This document shows positions 54,176-62,974 of a stretch of 64,000 bases of DNA, piece by piece. The stretch comes from Micromonospora pisi (GTDB lineage Bacteria; Actinomycetota; Actinomycetes; Mycobacteriales; Micromonosporaceae): positions 7,812,001 to 7,876,000 of the forward strand of contig NZ_RBKT01000001.1 in assembly GCF_003633685.1 (NCBI RefSeq), given 5' to 3'. The position numbers and the translations under genes are program-made. Every line of letters begins with the position of its first letter. Position 1 is the stretch's first letter. The notes under the pieces were generated by a model, which saw only the letters and a program-made list of their open reading frames with translations, had not been told where the DNA came from and did no database searches.

Positions 54176-54178
54176 ACG

Positions 54179-55744
54179 TCAGGCCGGGTAGCGCCGAGGT
54201 GTGAAGACCACCGGGCCGGCGCCGCCCCGGGAGACCACCTGCGTGGTGGAGGAGCCGACGAGCAGCAGCGTACGCATGTCGACCTCGGCCGGGTCGAGAT
54301 CGGCGAGCCGGACCACCCGTACCCGCTCGCCGGAACCGCCGACATCACGGCCGAGCACCACCGGGGTCTCCGGGGACCGGTGTTGCAGCAGCAGTTCCTT
54401 GGCCGCCGCCACCTGCCAGACCCGGCTCTTGGAGCCCGGGTTGTAGATCGCGATCACCAGGTCGGCGCTCGCCGCCGCGGCCAGCCGCTTGGTGATGACC
54501 TCCCACGGCTTGAGCCGGTCGGAGAGCGACAGCACACAGTAGTCGTGCCCGAGTGGGGCACCGACCCGGCTCGCCACCGCCTGCGCGGCGGTCAGCCCTG
54601 GCAGCACCCGTACCGGGATCTCGGTCCACTTCGGCTCGGAAGCGACCTCCAGTACGGCGGCGGCCATCGCGAAGACGCCCGGGTCACCCGAGGAGACCAC
54701 CGCGACCCGGCGACCGCGTCGGGCCAGGTCGAGGGCGAACTCGGCCCGTTCCGCCTCCACCCGGTTGTCCGAGGCGTGCCGTCGCTGGCGCGGGTTGGCC
54801 GGCACCCGGTCCAGGTACGGCCCGTACCCCACCAGGTCGTCGGCGGTGTCGAGCGCGGCCCGTGCCTGCGGGGTCAGCCACTCCCGCCCGGCCGGTCCGA
54901 GTCCGACCACCACCACCTCGCCGAGGCCCGCCGGCTCGACCGGAACCGGCTCGGCGACGGTCACCGGCGCCGCCTGGCCGGCCAGTTCGGCCCGGGTACG
55001 TTCGTGCACCCGGCTCGGCAGCAGGGCCAGGGAGAAGTACGGCACCGTCTCGGGGTCGACCTCGTCCAGTTTGGCCGAGCGCTGCTGGTCGGTGGTGGCG
55101 CGTTCGACGTACCAGGCCTCGTCCAGCCGGCCCGCCTCGGCGAGTGCGGCGCGGACGTTGCCGAAGGTACGGCCCAGCTTCATGATCGCGGCCGAATCCG
55201 TTGCCGCCAGCCGCTCCGCCAGCACCTCGGTCGGCAGGGTGCCGGGCAGAATGGTCAGTGTCTCGTCCCGCTCGACCAGCGGACGCCCGAGTACGGCCGC
55301 GGCGGCGCTCACCGAGGTCACGCCCGGTACCACCTCGGTCGGGTAACGTCCGGCGAGCCGCTTGTGCATGTGCATGTACGAGCCGTAGAAGAACGGGTCG
55401 CCCTCGCAGAGGACCACCACGTCCCGCCCCGCGTCCAGGTGCGCGGCGAGCCGGGCAGCGCAGTCGGCGTAGAACTCCTCGATCTCCGCGCGGTAACCAC
55501 CCGGGTGTTCCGGCTTCTCCGTGGTGACCGGGTAGGTCAGCGCCTCCTCGATCTGCCCGTCCCGCAGGTACGGCTCGGCGATCATCCGGGCGACGCTGCG
55601 TCCGTGCCGCGCGCTGTGGTAGGCGACCACGTCCGCCCGCTCAACCAGCCGGGCGGCCTTCACCGTCACCAGTTCCGGGTCGCCCGGCCCGAGTCCCACC
55701 CCGTAGAGCCGCCCCACCGGCGTGCCGCTGTCCACCCTGGTCAC
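54179..55744 (-). CDS. cobIJ: Fused precorrin-2 C20- and precorrin-3B C17-methyltransferase
   Basis: Two consecutive SAM methyltransferases in 521 residues. The CobI half (about 1-245, [39 protein letters not shown]) methylates C20. The CobJ half (about 268-521, [29 protein letters not shown]) methylates C17 with ring contraction. This fusion is common in actinobacteria. Its start overlaps the cobH stop (GTGA); CobG just upstream makes its precorrin-3B substrate. Confidence 0.95.
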   Translation of the reverse strand: MTRVDSGTPVGRLYGVGLGPGDPELVTVKAARLVERADVVAYHSARHGRSVARMIAEPYLRDGQIEEALTYPVTTEKPEHPGGYRAEIEEFYADCAARLAAHLDAGRDVVVLCEGDPFFYGSYMHMHKRLAGRYPTEVVPGVTSVSAAAAVLGRPLVERDETLTILPGTLPTEVLAERLAATDSAAIMKLGRTFGNVRAALAEAGRLDEAWYVERATTDQQRSAKLDEVDPETVPYFSLALLPSRVHERTRAELAGQAAPVTVAEPVPVEPAGLGEVVVVGLGPAGREWLTPQARAALDTADDLVGYGPYLDRVPANPRQRRHASDNRVEAERAEFALDLARRGRRVAVVSSGDPGVFAMAAAVLEVASEPKWTEIPVRVLPGLTAAQAVASRVGAPLGHDYCVLSLSDRLKPWEVITKRLAAAASADLVIAIYNPGSKSRVWQVAAAKELLLQHRSPETPVVLGRDVGGSGERVRVVRLADLDPAEVDMRTLLLVGSSTTQVVSRGGAGPVVFTPRRYPA

Positions 55745-56367
55745 TCTTTCTCGTTGGCGATGGCGTTGATCGCCGCCGCGGTCATCGCGCTGCCACCGCG
55801 CCGCCCGTGCACGACCAGGTACTCCGGTCCGCCCGGATGTTCGGCGAGCGCCTGCTTGGACTCGGCCGCGCCGATGAACCCCACCGGGATGCCGAGCACG
55901 GCGGCCGGTCGTCCGGCACCCGCGTCGATCAGCTCCAGCAGTCGGAACAGGGCGGTCGGCGCGTTGCCGACGGCGACCACGGCACCCTCGAGGCGGTCAC
56001 CCCAGAGTTCGAGGGCGGCGGCGCTGCGGGTGGTGTCGAGTTCGGCCGCCAGGGCCGGTACCCGGGGGTCGCGCAGGGTGCAGATCACCTCGTTGTCGGC
56101 GGGCAGTCGGCTGCGGGTGACCCCGGAGGCGACCATCTCGGCGTCGCAGAGGATCGGCGCACCCGCCCGGAGCGCCGCCCGCGCGGCGGAGACCACGTCG
56201 GGGGAGTAGCCGACATCCGACGGCAGGTCGACCATGCCGCAGGCGTGGATCATGCGTACGACCACCGTGGCGACATCGGCGGGCAGGCCCGACAGGTCCG
56301 CCTCGGCGCGGATCGTGGCGAACGACCGGCGGTAGATCTCCGCGCCGTCGCGGACGTAGTCGATCAC
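55741..56367 (-). CDS. cobH: Precorrin-8X methylmutase
   Basis: Moves the C11 methyl group to C12, giving hydrogenobyrinic acid. At 208 residues it has [18 protein letters not shown] with the catalytic His, [14 protein letters not shown] and [16 protein letters not shown] start overlapping cobG; translation of cobG, cobH and cobIJ appears coupled. Confidence 0.95.
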   Translation of the reverse strand: MIDYVRDGAEIYRRSFATIRAEADLSGLPADVATVVVRMIHACGMVDLPSDVGYSPDVVSAARAALRAGAPILCDAEMVASGVTRSRLPADNEVICTLRDPRVPALAAELDTTRSAAALELWGDRLEGAVVAVGNAPTALFRLLELIDAGAGRPAAVLGIPVGFIGAAESKQALAEHPGGPEYLVVHGRRGGSAMTAAAINAIANEKE

Positions 56368-57707
56368 GTACCCCTCCGTGCCGCCGCGATCGCGGCAGCG
56401 GTCTCGTCCAGCGTCGCCGACCGCGAGCGCGGCCGACCGTCCAGGCTGACCTGGTATCCGTCAACGGTCGCCAGTACCTCGACATGCCGGTCCACCGGCC
56501 GGCCGCAGCGCCGTTCGCAACCCACCCAGTGCACCGGCAGGCCCGCCGGACCCGGTGCCGCCACCGGATGCACCCGGTTCGCGTCGGCCCGTACGTCGGC
56601 GAGCGCCTTCGCGCAGCCAGGGCGCCCGGTGCACCCGGTCACCCCGACCCAACCGGCGGAGGTGTCGGCCACCAGTCCCTCGCCCGTGAGCGCGGCCAGC
56701 CGGCGCTCAGCCTCGCCGGTGCCGAGATCGGGTACGACGACGGTGCGCCACGGAGTGATGTTGATCTCGTGGGCGCCGGCCCGTGCCGCCGCCTCGAGGA
56801 CGTCGACCTGCGCCAGGGTGAGCCGGCCGAGCGGCACCATCAGGGCCAGCGCCAGCCGCCCGTCGATCTGGGCGATCCGCCCGACCGGTGGCCGCGTCGG
56901 TGCGGGCGCGTCGGCGAGACCACCAGGTGATCCGACAAACGCCGGGTCGAGTGCGCTACGCAGCCGGTGCGCCACCCGCGGTACGCCGTCGTCGAGTTCG
57001 GTCAGCCGCCAGGCGGTGCCGCCCTGCGCCGTGTACTCGGCGAGGAAGGCGCGCGCGGCCCGCAGGGCGGTGCCCGCACCGGCCGCCGGAGGCAGCCGTA
57101 CGCCCGTGTCGGTGCCGCCCAGCAGCACCGCGAGGGTGTCCGACGCCACGGCGAACAGGCCCACGTCCGCACCGAAACCGGTCACGTCACCACGGCCGTC
57201 GTCGACCGTGAACAGGAACCGGCCGGGGAGTTCGGCGAGCGCCGGATCGGCACACAACCCCTGGTCAAGCTCGTCCACCAGGGTACGGAGATCGAACCGT
57301 CCACCCTCGGCTCTGCCGCTGAGTGTGGAAGCGATGACGTTGCGTACGCGCTCGTGGGTCTCCGACGGCAACAGACCCGCGGCCCAGAGCCGGGCGGCCA
57401 GTTCCCGCTCCGCGCCCGCCGGCAGACCCCGGAGCTGGACATTGCCACGCGAGGTCAGCTCCAGCCCGCCATCGCCCAGTTCGGACGCGGCGGCAGCCAG
57501 CGCGGCCAGTTGATCGGCGTGCAGCCGCCCACCGGGCACCCGGACCCGGGCCAGGTTGCCGTCAGCGGCGACATGTACGCGCAGCGCCCCCGGACAGGCG
57601 TCCGGCGCCGACCGCCCTCGTGGTGACCACACCCGGCGGATACTACGGCCTGGGCAGGCCCAGCCGACCGGCACGCCGGCCGCCGCACCAGCACCCCGGT
57701 CGGGCAT
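56364..57707 (-). CDS. cobG: Precorrin-3B synthase (oxygen-dependent)
   Basis: Monooxygenase that hydroxylates precorrin-3A at C20 using oxygen, the hallmark of the aerobic pathway. The 447-residue protein belongs to the nitrite/sulfite reductase fold. The siroheme/4Fe-4S cysteines are seen at 359, 365, 397 and 401 ([11 protein letters not shown] and GCERRCGRP), the expected C-X5-C-Xn-C-X3-C. Divergent from cobN and its riboswitch. Confidence 0.94.
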   Translation of the reverse strand: MPDRGAGAAAGVPVGWACPGRSIRRVWSPRGRSAPDACPGALRVHVAADGNLARVRVPGGRLHADQLAALAAAASELGDGGLELTSRGNVQLRGLPAGAERELAARLWAAGLLPSETHERVRNVIASTLSGRAEGGRFDLRTLVDELDQGLCADPALAELPGRFLFTVDDGRGDVTGFGADVGLFAVASDTLAVLLGGTDTGVRLPPAAGAGTALRAARAFLAEYTAQGGTAWRLTELDDGVPRVAHRLRSALDPAFVGSPGGLADAPAPTRPPVGRIAQIDGRLALALMVPLGRLTLAQVDVLEAAARAGAHEINITPWRTVVVPDLGTGEAERRLAALTGEGLVADTSAGWVGVTGCTGRPGCAKALADVRADANRVHPVAAPGPAGLPVHWVGCERRCGRPVDRHVEVLATVDGYQVSLDGRPRSRSATLDETAAAIAAARRGT

Positions 57708-57754
57708 GGCTTGACGAACCGGGGTCCGACTCGTGAGAGTGGGAGCCGCTGAAA

Positions 57755-57903
57755 CGCGGCGACAGGTGGAGGAAGCCGGTGTGATCCCGGCGCGGTCCCG
57801 CCACTGTTACCGGGGAGCGGACCCCGACATGGTCACGGCCCACACGGGCGGGAAGACCGGGGCGAGCGACGATCCGGGAGCCAGGAGACTCCAGGTCACC
57901 GCG
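57755..57903 (+). promoter_or_regulatory. Cobalamin riboswitch 2 (upstream of cobN)
   Basis: Core elements are GCCGGTGTGATCCCGG, GCGGTCCCGCCACTGTTA, CGGGGAGC and the B12 box GGGAGCCAGGAGACTCC; CGCGGCGAC and GTCACCGCG form the closing stem with one mismatch. A second hairpin (57923-57934 with 57957-57968, one mismatch) abuts the GGGAGG site of a mini-ORF before cobN and may act as the expression platform. Confidence 0.95.
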
Positions 57904-57983
57904 CGGCAGGGAACGGACCCGAGGGGCCCGCGCCCGGCCGCAACCGACAAACCCGGGGCGCGGACCCCGAGGGAGGAACCACC

Positions 57984-58016
57984 ATGTCACGCCACGCCCT
58001 GCGCGGTGCCCGATGA
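57984..58016 (+). CDS. Ten-codon leader peptide coupled to cobN
   Basis: ATG at 57984 follows GGGAGGAACC and encodes MSRHALRGAR; its TGA overlaps the cobN ATG (CGATGA). cobN has no clear ribosome-binding site of its own, as with the chelatase gene behind riboswitch 1. Confidence 0.5.
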   Translation: MSRHALRGAR

Positions 58017-61000
58017 TCCTGCTCCTCTCCACCTCGGACACCGACCTGCTCAGCGCCCGGGCCAGTGGCGCCGACTTCCGGCTCGCCAACCCGGCCCGTA
58101 CCTCGGTCGAGGAGCTGCCAGCCCTGCTCGACGGCGTCGACCTGGTGGTCGTACGCATCCTCGGCGGCTACCGGGCCTGGGAGGAAGGGCTCGACGCGCT
58201 CCTCGCCGGGACGCTGCCGGTCGTACTCCTCGGCGGTGAGCAGGCACCCGACGCGGAGCTGATGCGCCGCTCGACCGTGCCCGCCGGGGTGGCCGCGGAA
58301 GCGCACACCTACCTCGCGCACGGGGGCCCGGCCAACCTCACCGAGCTGCACCGGTTCCTCTCCGACACGATCCTGCTCACCGGCTACGGCTTCGCCCCGC
58401 CGGTCGCGACGCCGGAGTGGGGGCGGCTGGAGCGCGAGTCCCGCCAGACCGACGGCCCGGTGATCGCGGTGCTCTACTACCGGGCCCACCACGTTGCCGG
58501 CAACACCGCCTTCGTCGAGACGCTCTGCACCGCCATCGAGGACGCCGGCGGCCGGCCGCTGCCGGTCTACTGCGCCTCGCTGCGCAGCCCCGCGCCCGCC
58601 CTGCTGGAAACCCTCGGCGAGGCGGACGCGCTGGTCGTGACCGTGCTCGCCGCTGGCGGCACCCGTCCGGCCGAGGTCGGTGCCGGTGGCGACGACGAGG
58701 CCTGGGACGTGGGCGCGCTCGCCGCCCTCGACGTGCCGATCCTGCAGGGGCTCTGCCTGACCAGCAGCCGTGCCGTCTGGGCCGACAACGACGACGGCCT
58801 CTCCCCGCTCGACACCGCCACCCAGGTCGCCATCCCCGAGTTCGACGGCCGGATCATCACCGTGCCGTTCTCCTTCAAGGAGATCGACGCCGACGGGCTC
58901 ACCGTCTATGTCGCGGACCCGGAGCGTTCCGCCCGGGTCGCGGGCATCGCGGTCCGGCACGGTGTGCTCCGGCACACCCCACCGGAGCAGCGCCGGATCG
59001 TGCTGATGCTGTCGGCGTACCCGACCAAGCACGCCCGGATCGGCAACGCCGTCGGCCTCGACACCCCGGCCAGTGTGGTCCGGCTGCTCACCGCGATGCG
59101 CGAGCAGGGGTACGACATCGGCCCCGCCGACGGCCCGGACGCCTTCCCCGGCGTCAGCGCCGGTGACGGCGACGCCCTGGTGCACGGGCTGATCGCCGCC
59201 GGTGGACAGGACCTCGACTGGCTCACCGAGGAACAGCTCGAAGGCAACCCGATCCGGATCCCGGCCCGCCGCTACCGGGCCTGGTACGCCACCCTCCCGG
59301 CCGAGTTGCGCGAGGAGATGGAACGGCACTGGGGCCCGCCCCCGGGTGAACTCTTCGTCGACACCTCCCGCGACCCCGACGGTGAGATCGTGCTCGCGGC
59401 GCTCCGGTCCGGCAACACGGTCGTGATGGTCCAGCCGCCGCGCGGCTTCGGCGAGAACCCGGTCGCCATCTACCACGACCCGGACCTGCCGCCGAGCCAC
59501 CACTACCTGGCCGCGTACCGGTGGCTGGCCGACGAGTTCGGCGCGCACGCGGTGGTGCACGTCGGCAAGCACGGCAACCTGGAGTGGCTGCCCGGCAAGA
59601 CGCTCGGCATGTCGGCCGCCTGCGGACCCGACGCCGCCCTCGGCGACCTGCCCCTGATCTACCCGTTCCTGGTCAACGACCCCGGCGAGGGCACCCAGGC
59701 GAAGCGGCGCGCGCACGCCACCCTGGTCGACCACCTGATCCCGCCGATGGCCCGCGCCGACAGCTACGGCGACATCGCCCGACTGGAGCAGCTTCTCGAC
59801 GAGCACTCCAACATCGCCGCCCTGGACCCGGCGAAACTGCCGGCGATCCGGGCCCAGATCTGGACCCTGATCCAGGCCGCCAAGCTCGACCACGACCTCG
59901 GCCTCGAAGACCGGCCGCACGACGCCGAGTTCGACGAGTTCATCCTGCACGTCGACGGCTGGCTCTGCGAGATCAAGGACGTGCAGATCCGCGACGGGCT
60001 GCACGTGCTCGGGGTGGCGCCGAGTGGGCAGAACCGGGTCGACCTGGTGCTGGCCATGCTCCGGGCCCGGCAGATGTGGGCCGGACAGGTCGCCGCGCTA
60101 CCCGGTCTGCGTGAGGCCCTCGGCCTCATCGAGGACGGCAGCGCCGCCCGCGGCGAGGTGGACCGGATCGAGGAGACCGCCCGCGCGCTGGTACTGGCGA
60201 TGGAGGAACAGGACTGGGCGCCCGGGGTGGCGGCCGAGGTGTGCGCGGCCGTCCTCGGTGCCCCGGAGACCGGTCAGGTAGCGGCGGCCGGCGACCCGGC
60301 GGTCGACCACGCGCAGGTGACCCGGGTGTTGGAGTTCGCCGCCACCGAGATCGTGCCCCGGCTGGCCCGGACCACCGACGAACTCACCGCCGTGCTGCAC
60401 GCGCTCGACGGCGGCTACGTGCCCGCCGGCCCGAGCGGGTCGCCGCTACGCGGCCTGGTCAACGTCCTGCCCACCGGCCGCAACTTCTACTCCGTCGACC
60501 CGAAGGCGGTGCCGAGCCGGCTGGCCTGGGAGACCGGGCAGGCGATGGCGGACTCGTTGCTGGCCCGCTACCGGGCCGACACCGGCGAGTGGCCGCGTTC
60601 GGTCGGGCTCTCCATGTGGGGCACCAGCGCCATGCGTACCGCCGGTGACGACATCGCCGAGGTGCTCGCGCTGCTCGGCGTACGGCCCCGCTGGGACGAG
60701 GCGTCCCGTCGGGTCACCGGGCTGGAACCGGTCGACCTGGCCGAACTGGGCCGGCCCCGGATCGACGTGACGATGCGGATCAGCGGCTTCTTCCGGGACG
60801 CGTTCCCGCACGTGGTGGCCCTGCTCGACGACGCCGTACGGCTGGTCGCCGCACTGGACGAGCCGGCCGAGTCGAACTACGTACGGGCGCACGCCCTGGC
60901 CGACCAGGCGGAGCACGGTGACGAGCGGCGCTCCACGATGCGGATCTTCGGCTCGAAGCCCGGTGCGTACGGGGCCGGGCTGCTGCCGCTGATCGACAGC

Positions 61001-61666
61001 CGGAACTGGCGTGACGACGCAGACCTGGCCGAGGTGTACGCGGTCTGGGGCGGGTACGCGTACGGCCGTGGCGTGGACGGGGTCGCGGCGCGTACCGACA
61101 TGGAGACGGCGTACAAGCGGATCGCGGTCGCGGTGAAGAACACCGACACCCGGGAACACGACATCGCCGACTCCGACGACTACTTCCAGTACCACGGCGG
61201 CATGATCGCCACGGTGCGCGCGCTCACCGGTAAGGCACCGGCGGCGTACATCGGGGACAGCACCCGGCCGGACGCGGTGCGTACCCGTACGTTGAGCGAG
61301 GAGACGGCCCGGATCTTCCGCGCCCGGGTGGTGAACCCGCGCTGGCTCGCCGCGATGCGCCGGCACGGCTACAAGGGCGCGTTCGAACTAGCCGCGACGG
61401 TCGACTACCTGTTCGGCTACGACGCCACCGCCGGCGTCGTCGCCGACTGGATGTACGAGAAACTGGCCGAGACGTACGTCCTCGACCCGGAGAACCAGAA
61501 GTTCCTCACCGAGTCGAACCCGTGGGCGTTGCACGGCATCACCGAGCGGTTGCTGGAGGCGGCCGACCGGCAGCTCTGGGAGCACCCGGAGCAGGCCACC
61601 CTCGACGCGCTGCGCGAACTGTACGTCCAGACCGAGGGCGACCTCGAGGACGACGGCTCCGAGTAG
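58013..61666 (+). CDS. cobN: Cobaltochelatase subunit CobN
   Basis: Large subunit that binds hydrogenobyrinate a,c-diamide and cobalt. It is 1217 residues, the usual length. CobN/magnesium-chelatase H marks include VLYYRAHHVAGNTAF, AVVHVGKHGNLEWLPGK, GMSAACGPDAALGDLPLIYP and RIFGSKPGAYGAGLLPLID. ATP hydrolysis comes from the AAA+/VWA protein at 42399. Controlled by riboswitch 2. It ends 11 bases before a 23-bp palindrome. Confidence 0.96.
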   Translation: MILLLSTSDTDLLSARASGADFRLANPARTSVEELPALLDGVDLVVVRILGGYRAWEEGLDALLAGTLPVVLLGGEQAPDAELMRRSTVPAGVAAEAHTYLAHGGPANLTELHRFLSDTILLTGYGFAPPVATPEWGRLERESRQTDGPVIAVLYYRAHHVAGNTAFVETLCTAIEDAGGRPLPVYCASLRSPAPALLETLGEADALVVTVLAAGGTRPAEVGAGGDDEAWDVGALAALDVPILQGLCLTSSRAVWADNDDGLSPLDTATQVAIPEFDGRIITVPFSFKEIDADGLTVYVADPERSARVAGIAVRHGVLRHTPPEQRRIVLMLSAYPTKHARIGNAVGLDTPASVVRLLTAMREQGYDIGPADGPDAFPGVSAGDGDALVHGLIAAGGQDLDWLTEEQLEGNPIRIPARRYRAWYATLPAELREEMERHWGPPPGELFVDTSRDPDGEIVLAALRSGNTVVMVQPPRGFGENPVAIYHDPDLPPSHHYLAAYRWLADEFGAHAVVHVGKHGNLEWLPGKTLGMSAACGPDAALGDLPLIYPFLVNDPGEGTQAKRRAHATLVDHLIPPMARADSYGDIARLEQLLDEHSNIAALDPAKLPAIRAQIWTLIQAAKLDHDLGLEDRPHDAEFDEFILHVDGWLCEIKDVQIRDGLHVLGVAPSGQNRVDLVLAMLRARQMWAGQVAALPGLREALGLIEDGSAARGEVDRIEETARALVLAMEEQDWAPGVAAEVCAAVLGAPETGQVAAAGDPAVDHAQVTRVLEFAATEIVPRLARTTDELTAVLHALDGGYVPAGPSGSPLRGLVNVLPTGRNFYSVDPKAVPSRLAWETGQAMADSLLARYRADTGEWPRSVGLSMWGTSAMRTAGDDIAEVLALLGVRPRWDEASRRVTGLEPVDLAELGRPRIDVTMRISGFFRDAFPHVVALLDDAVRLVAALDEPAESNYVRAHALADQAEHGDERRSTMRIFGSKPGAYGAGLLPLIDSRNWRDDADLAEVYAVWGGYAYGRGVDGVAARTDMETAYKRIAVAVKNTDTREHDIADSDDYFQYHGGMIATVRALTGKAPAAYIGDSTRPDAVRTRTLSEETARIFRARVVNPRWLAAMRRHGYKGAFELAATVDYLFGYDATAGVVADWMYEKLAETYVLDPENQKFLTESNPWALHGITERLLEAADRQLWEHPEQATLDALRELYVQTEGDLEDDGSE

Positions 61667-61677
61667 CCCACCTCCCG

Positions 61678-61726
61678 AAGGAAGGGCCCCTTGTTATCGC
61701 CAGGCGATAACAAGGGGCCCTTCCTT
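61678..61726. terminator. 23-bp perfect palindrome between cobN and P450
   Basis: Arms 61678-61700 and 61704-61726 are perfect complements around a 3-base loop (CAG). The core GGGCCCCTTGTTATCGC is related to the palindrome at 27663-27704. It separates convergent genes and should stop transcription both ways. Confidence 0.8.
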
Positions 61727-61732
61727 ACACCG

Positions 61733-62926
61733 TCACCAGGTGACGGGGAGGGATTCGAGAGTGCGTACGGCCATGCCCTGACGGAAGCGGAGTTCGTCGG
61801 CGGGCACCGCGACCCGCACGTTCGGCAGACGCCGGAGCAGTCCGCGCAGCGCCTCCTGGAGCTCCATCCGGGCGAGCTGCGCGCCGAGGCAGTGGTGGAT
61901 GCCCGCGCCGAAGCCGAGATGCGGGTTCTCCGGGCGGGACAGGTCGAGCCGGTCCGGCGCGGCGAAGGCGGCCGGGTCGCGGTTGGCCGCGACGAACGCC
62001 GGTAGCACCGCCGACCCGGCCGGCAACGTCACCCCGCTCAGCTCCACCTCCTCGGTGGTGACCCGGGGCAGCATCACGCCGGTCTCGCCGAGCTGGATGA
62101 AACGGGTCAGCTCCTCGACCGCGGCCGGGATCGTGTCCAGGTCGGCGCGGAGCCGGTCGAACTCCTCGGGGTGGTGCAGCAGGGTCAGCAGGAACATGTT
62201 GATCTGGTTGGTGGTGGTCTCGTGCCCGCCGATCAGGACGCCGACGCAGACCGAGACGAGTTCCCGCTCGGTGAGCTTGTCCTCGTCGTCGCTGGCGCTG
62301 ATCAGCGCGGTGATCAGGTCGTCGCCCGGTTCGGCGCGCTTGGCGTCGATCATCGACGCGAAGCTGTCGAACGCCGCCTGGGTTCCCTCCGGGTCCCGGC
62401 TCCAGTCACCCATCATCGTGTCCGACCAGGTCTTGCAGAGATACCGCAGGTGGTCCGGTACGCCGAGCAGTTCGCTGATCACCGCGATCGGGAACGGCGT
62501 CGAGAAGTGCCGCGCGAGGTCGACCGGCCGGGGCCGGGCCTCGACGTCGTCGAGCAGTTCGTCGACGAGCTTCGTCACCCACGGTCGTAGCTGCTCGACC
62601 CGACGCGGAGTGAACGCGCGGGCGACCAGCCGACGCATCCGGGTGTGGTCCGGCGGGTCCATCCCGATCAACGATTCGGTCTCCAGCACGCCGAGTTCCT
62701 TCGGCGGCCCACCGGGCCCGACGGCGGCGGCCCGACTGAACCGGGCATCGGTGAGCACCCGGCGCACGTCGGCGTACCGGCTCACCAACCAGGCCGGGCT
62801 GCCGTCGGGCATGGTCACCGGCGTGACCGGGCGGTGTTCGCGCAACTCGGCGAGCTGCGGCGAGGGGTGGAAGATCGTCGGCGGTGCGGCGAACGGGTAC
62901 GGGAGCGGGGTCTGCGCTTCGGTCAT
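61733..62926 (-). CDS. Cytochrome P450
   Basis: Soluble bacterial P450 of 397 residues. The heme-binding loop is intact (FGAGIHHCLGAQLA, Cys346). The I-helix has GGHETTTN (about 236-243) and the K-helix motif EELTRF. The C-terminal half resembles the CYP107/CYP105 type. It lies 48 bases after a glycosyltransferase of the macrolide kind on the same strand, so it may be a tailoring oxygenase. It is not one of the cysteine-less P450-like activators of such glycosyltransferases. Confidence 0.93.
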   Translation of the reverse strand: MTEAQTPLPYPFAAPPTIFHPSPQLAELREHRPVTPVTMPDGSPAWLVSRYADVRRVLTDARFSRAAAVGPGGPPKELGVLETESLIGMDPPDHTRMRRLVARAFTPRRVEQLRPWVTKLVDELLDDVEARPRPVDLARHFSTPFPIAVISELLGVPDHLRYLCKTWSDTMMGDWSRDPEGTQAAFDSFASMIDAKRAEPGDDLITALISASDDEDKLTERELVSVCVGVLIGGHETTTNQINMFLLTLLHHPEEFDRLRADLDTIPAAVEELTRFIQLGETGVMLPRVTTEEVELSGVTLPAGSAVLPAFVAANRDPAAFAAPDRLDLSRPENPHLGFGAGIHHCLGAQLARMELQEALRGLLRRLPNVRVAVPADELRFRQGMAVRTLESLPVTW

Positions 62927-62974
62927 CGGTACCTGCCCTGGGAGTCGGTAGCGGATAGGGAGACTGCGGGCAGC

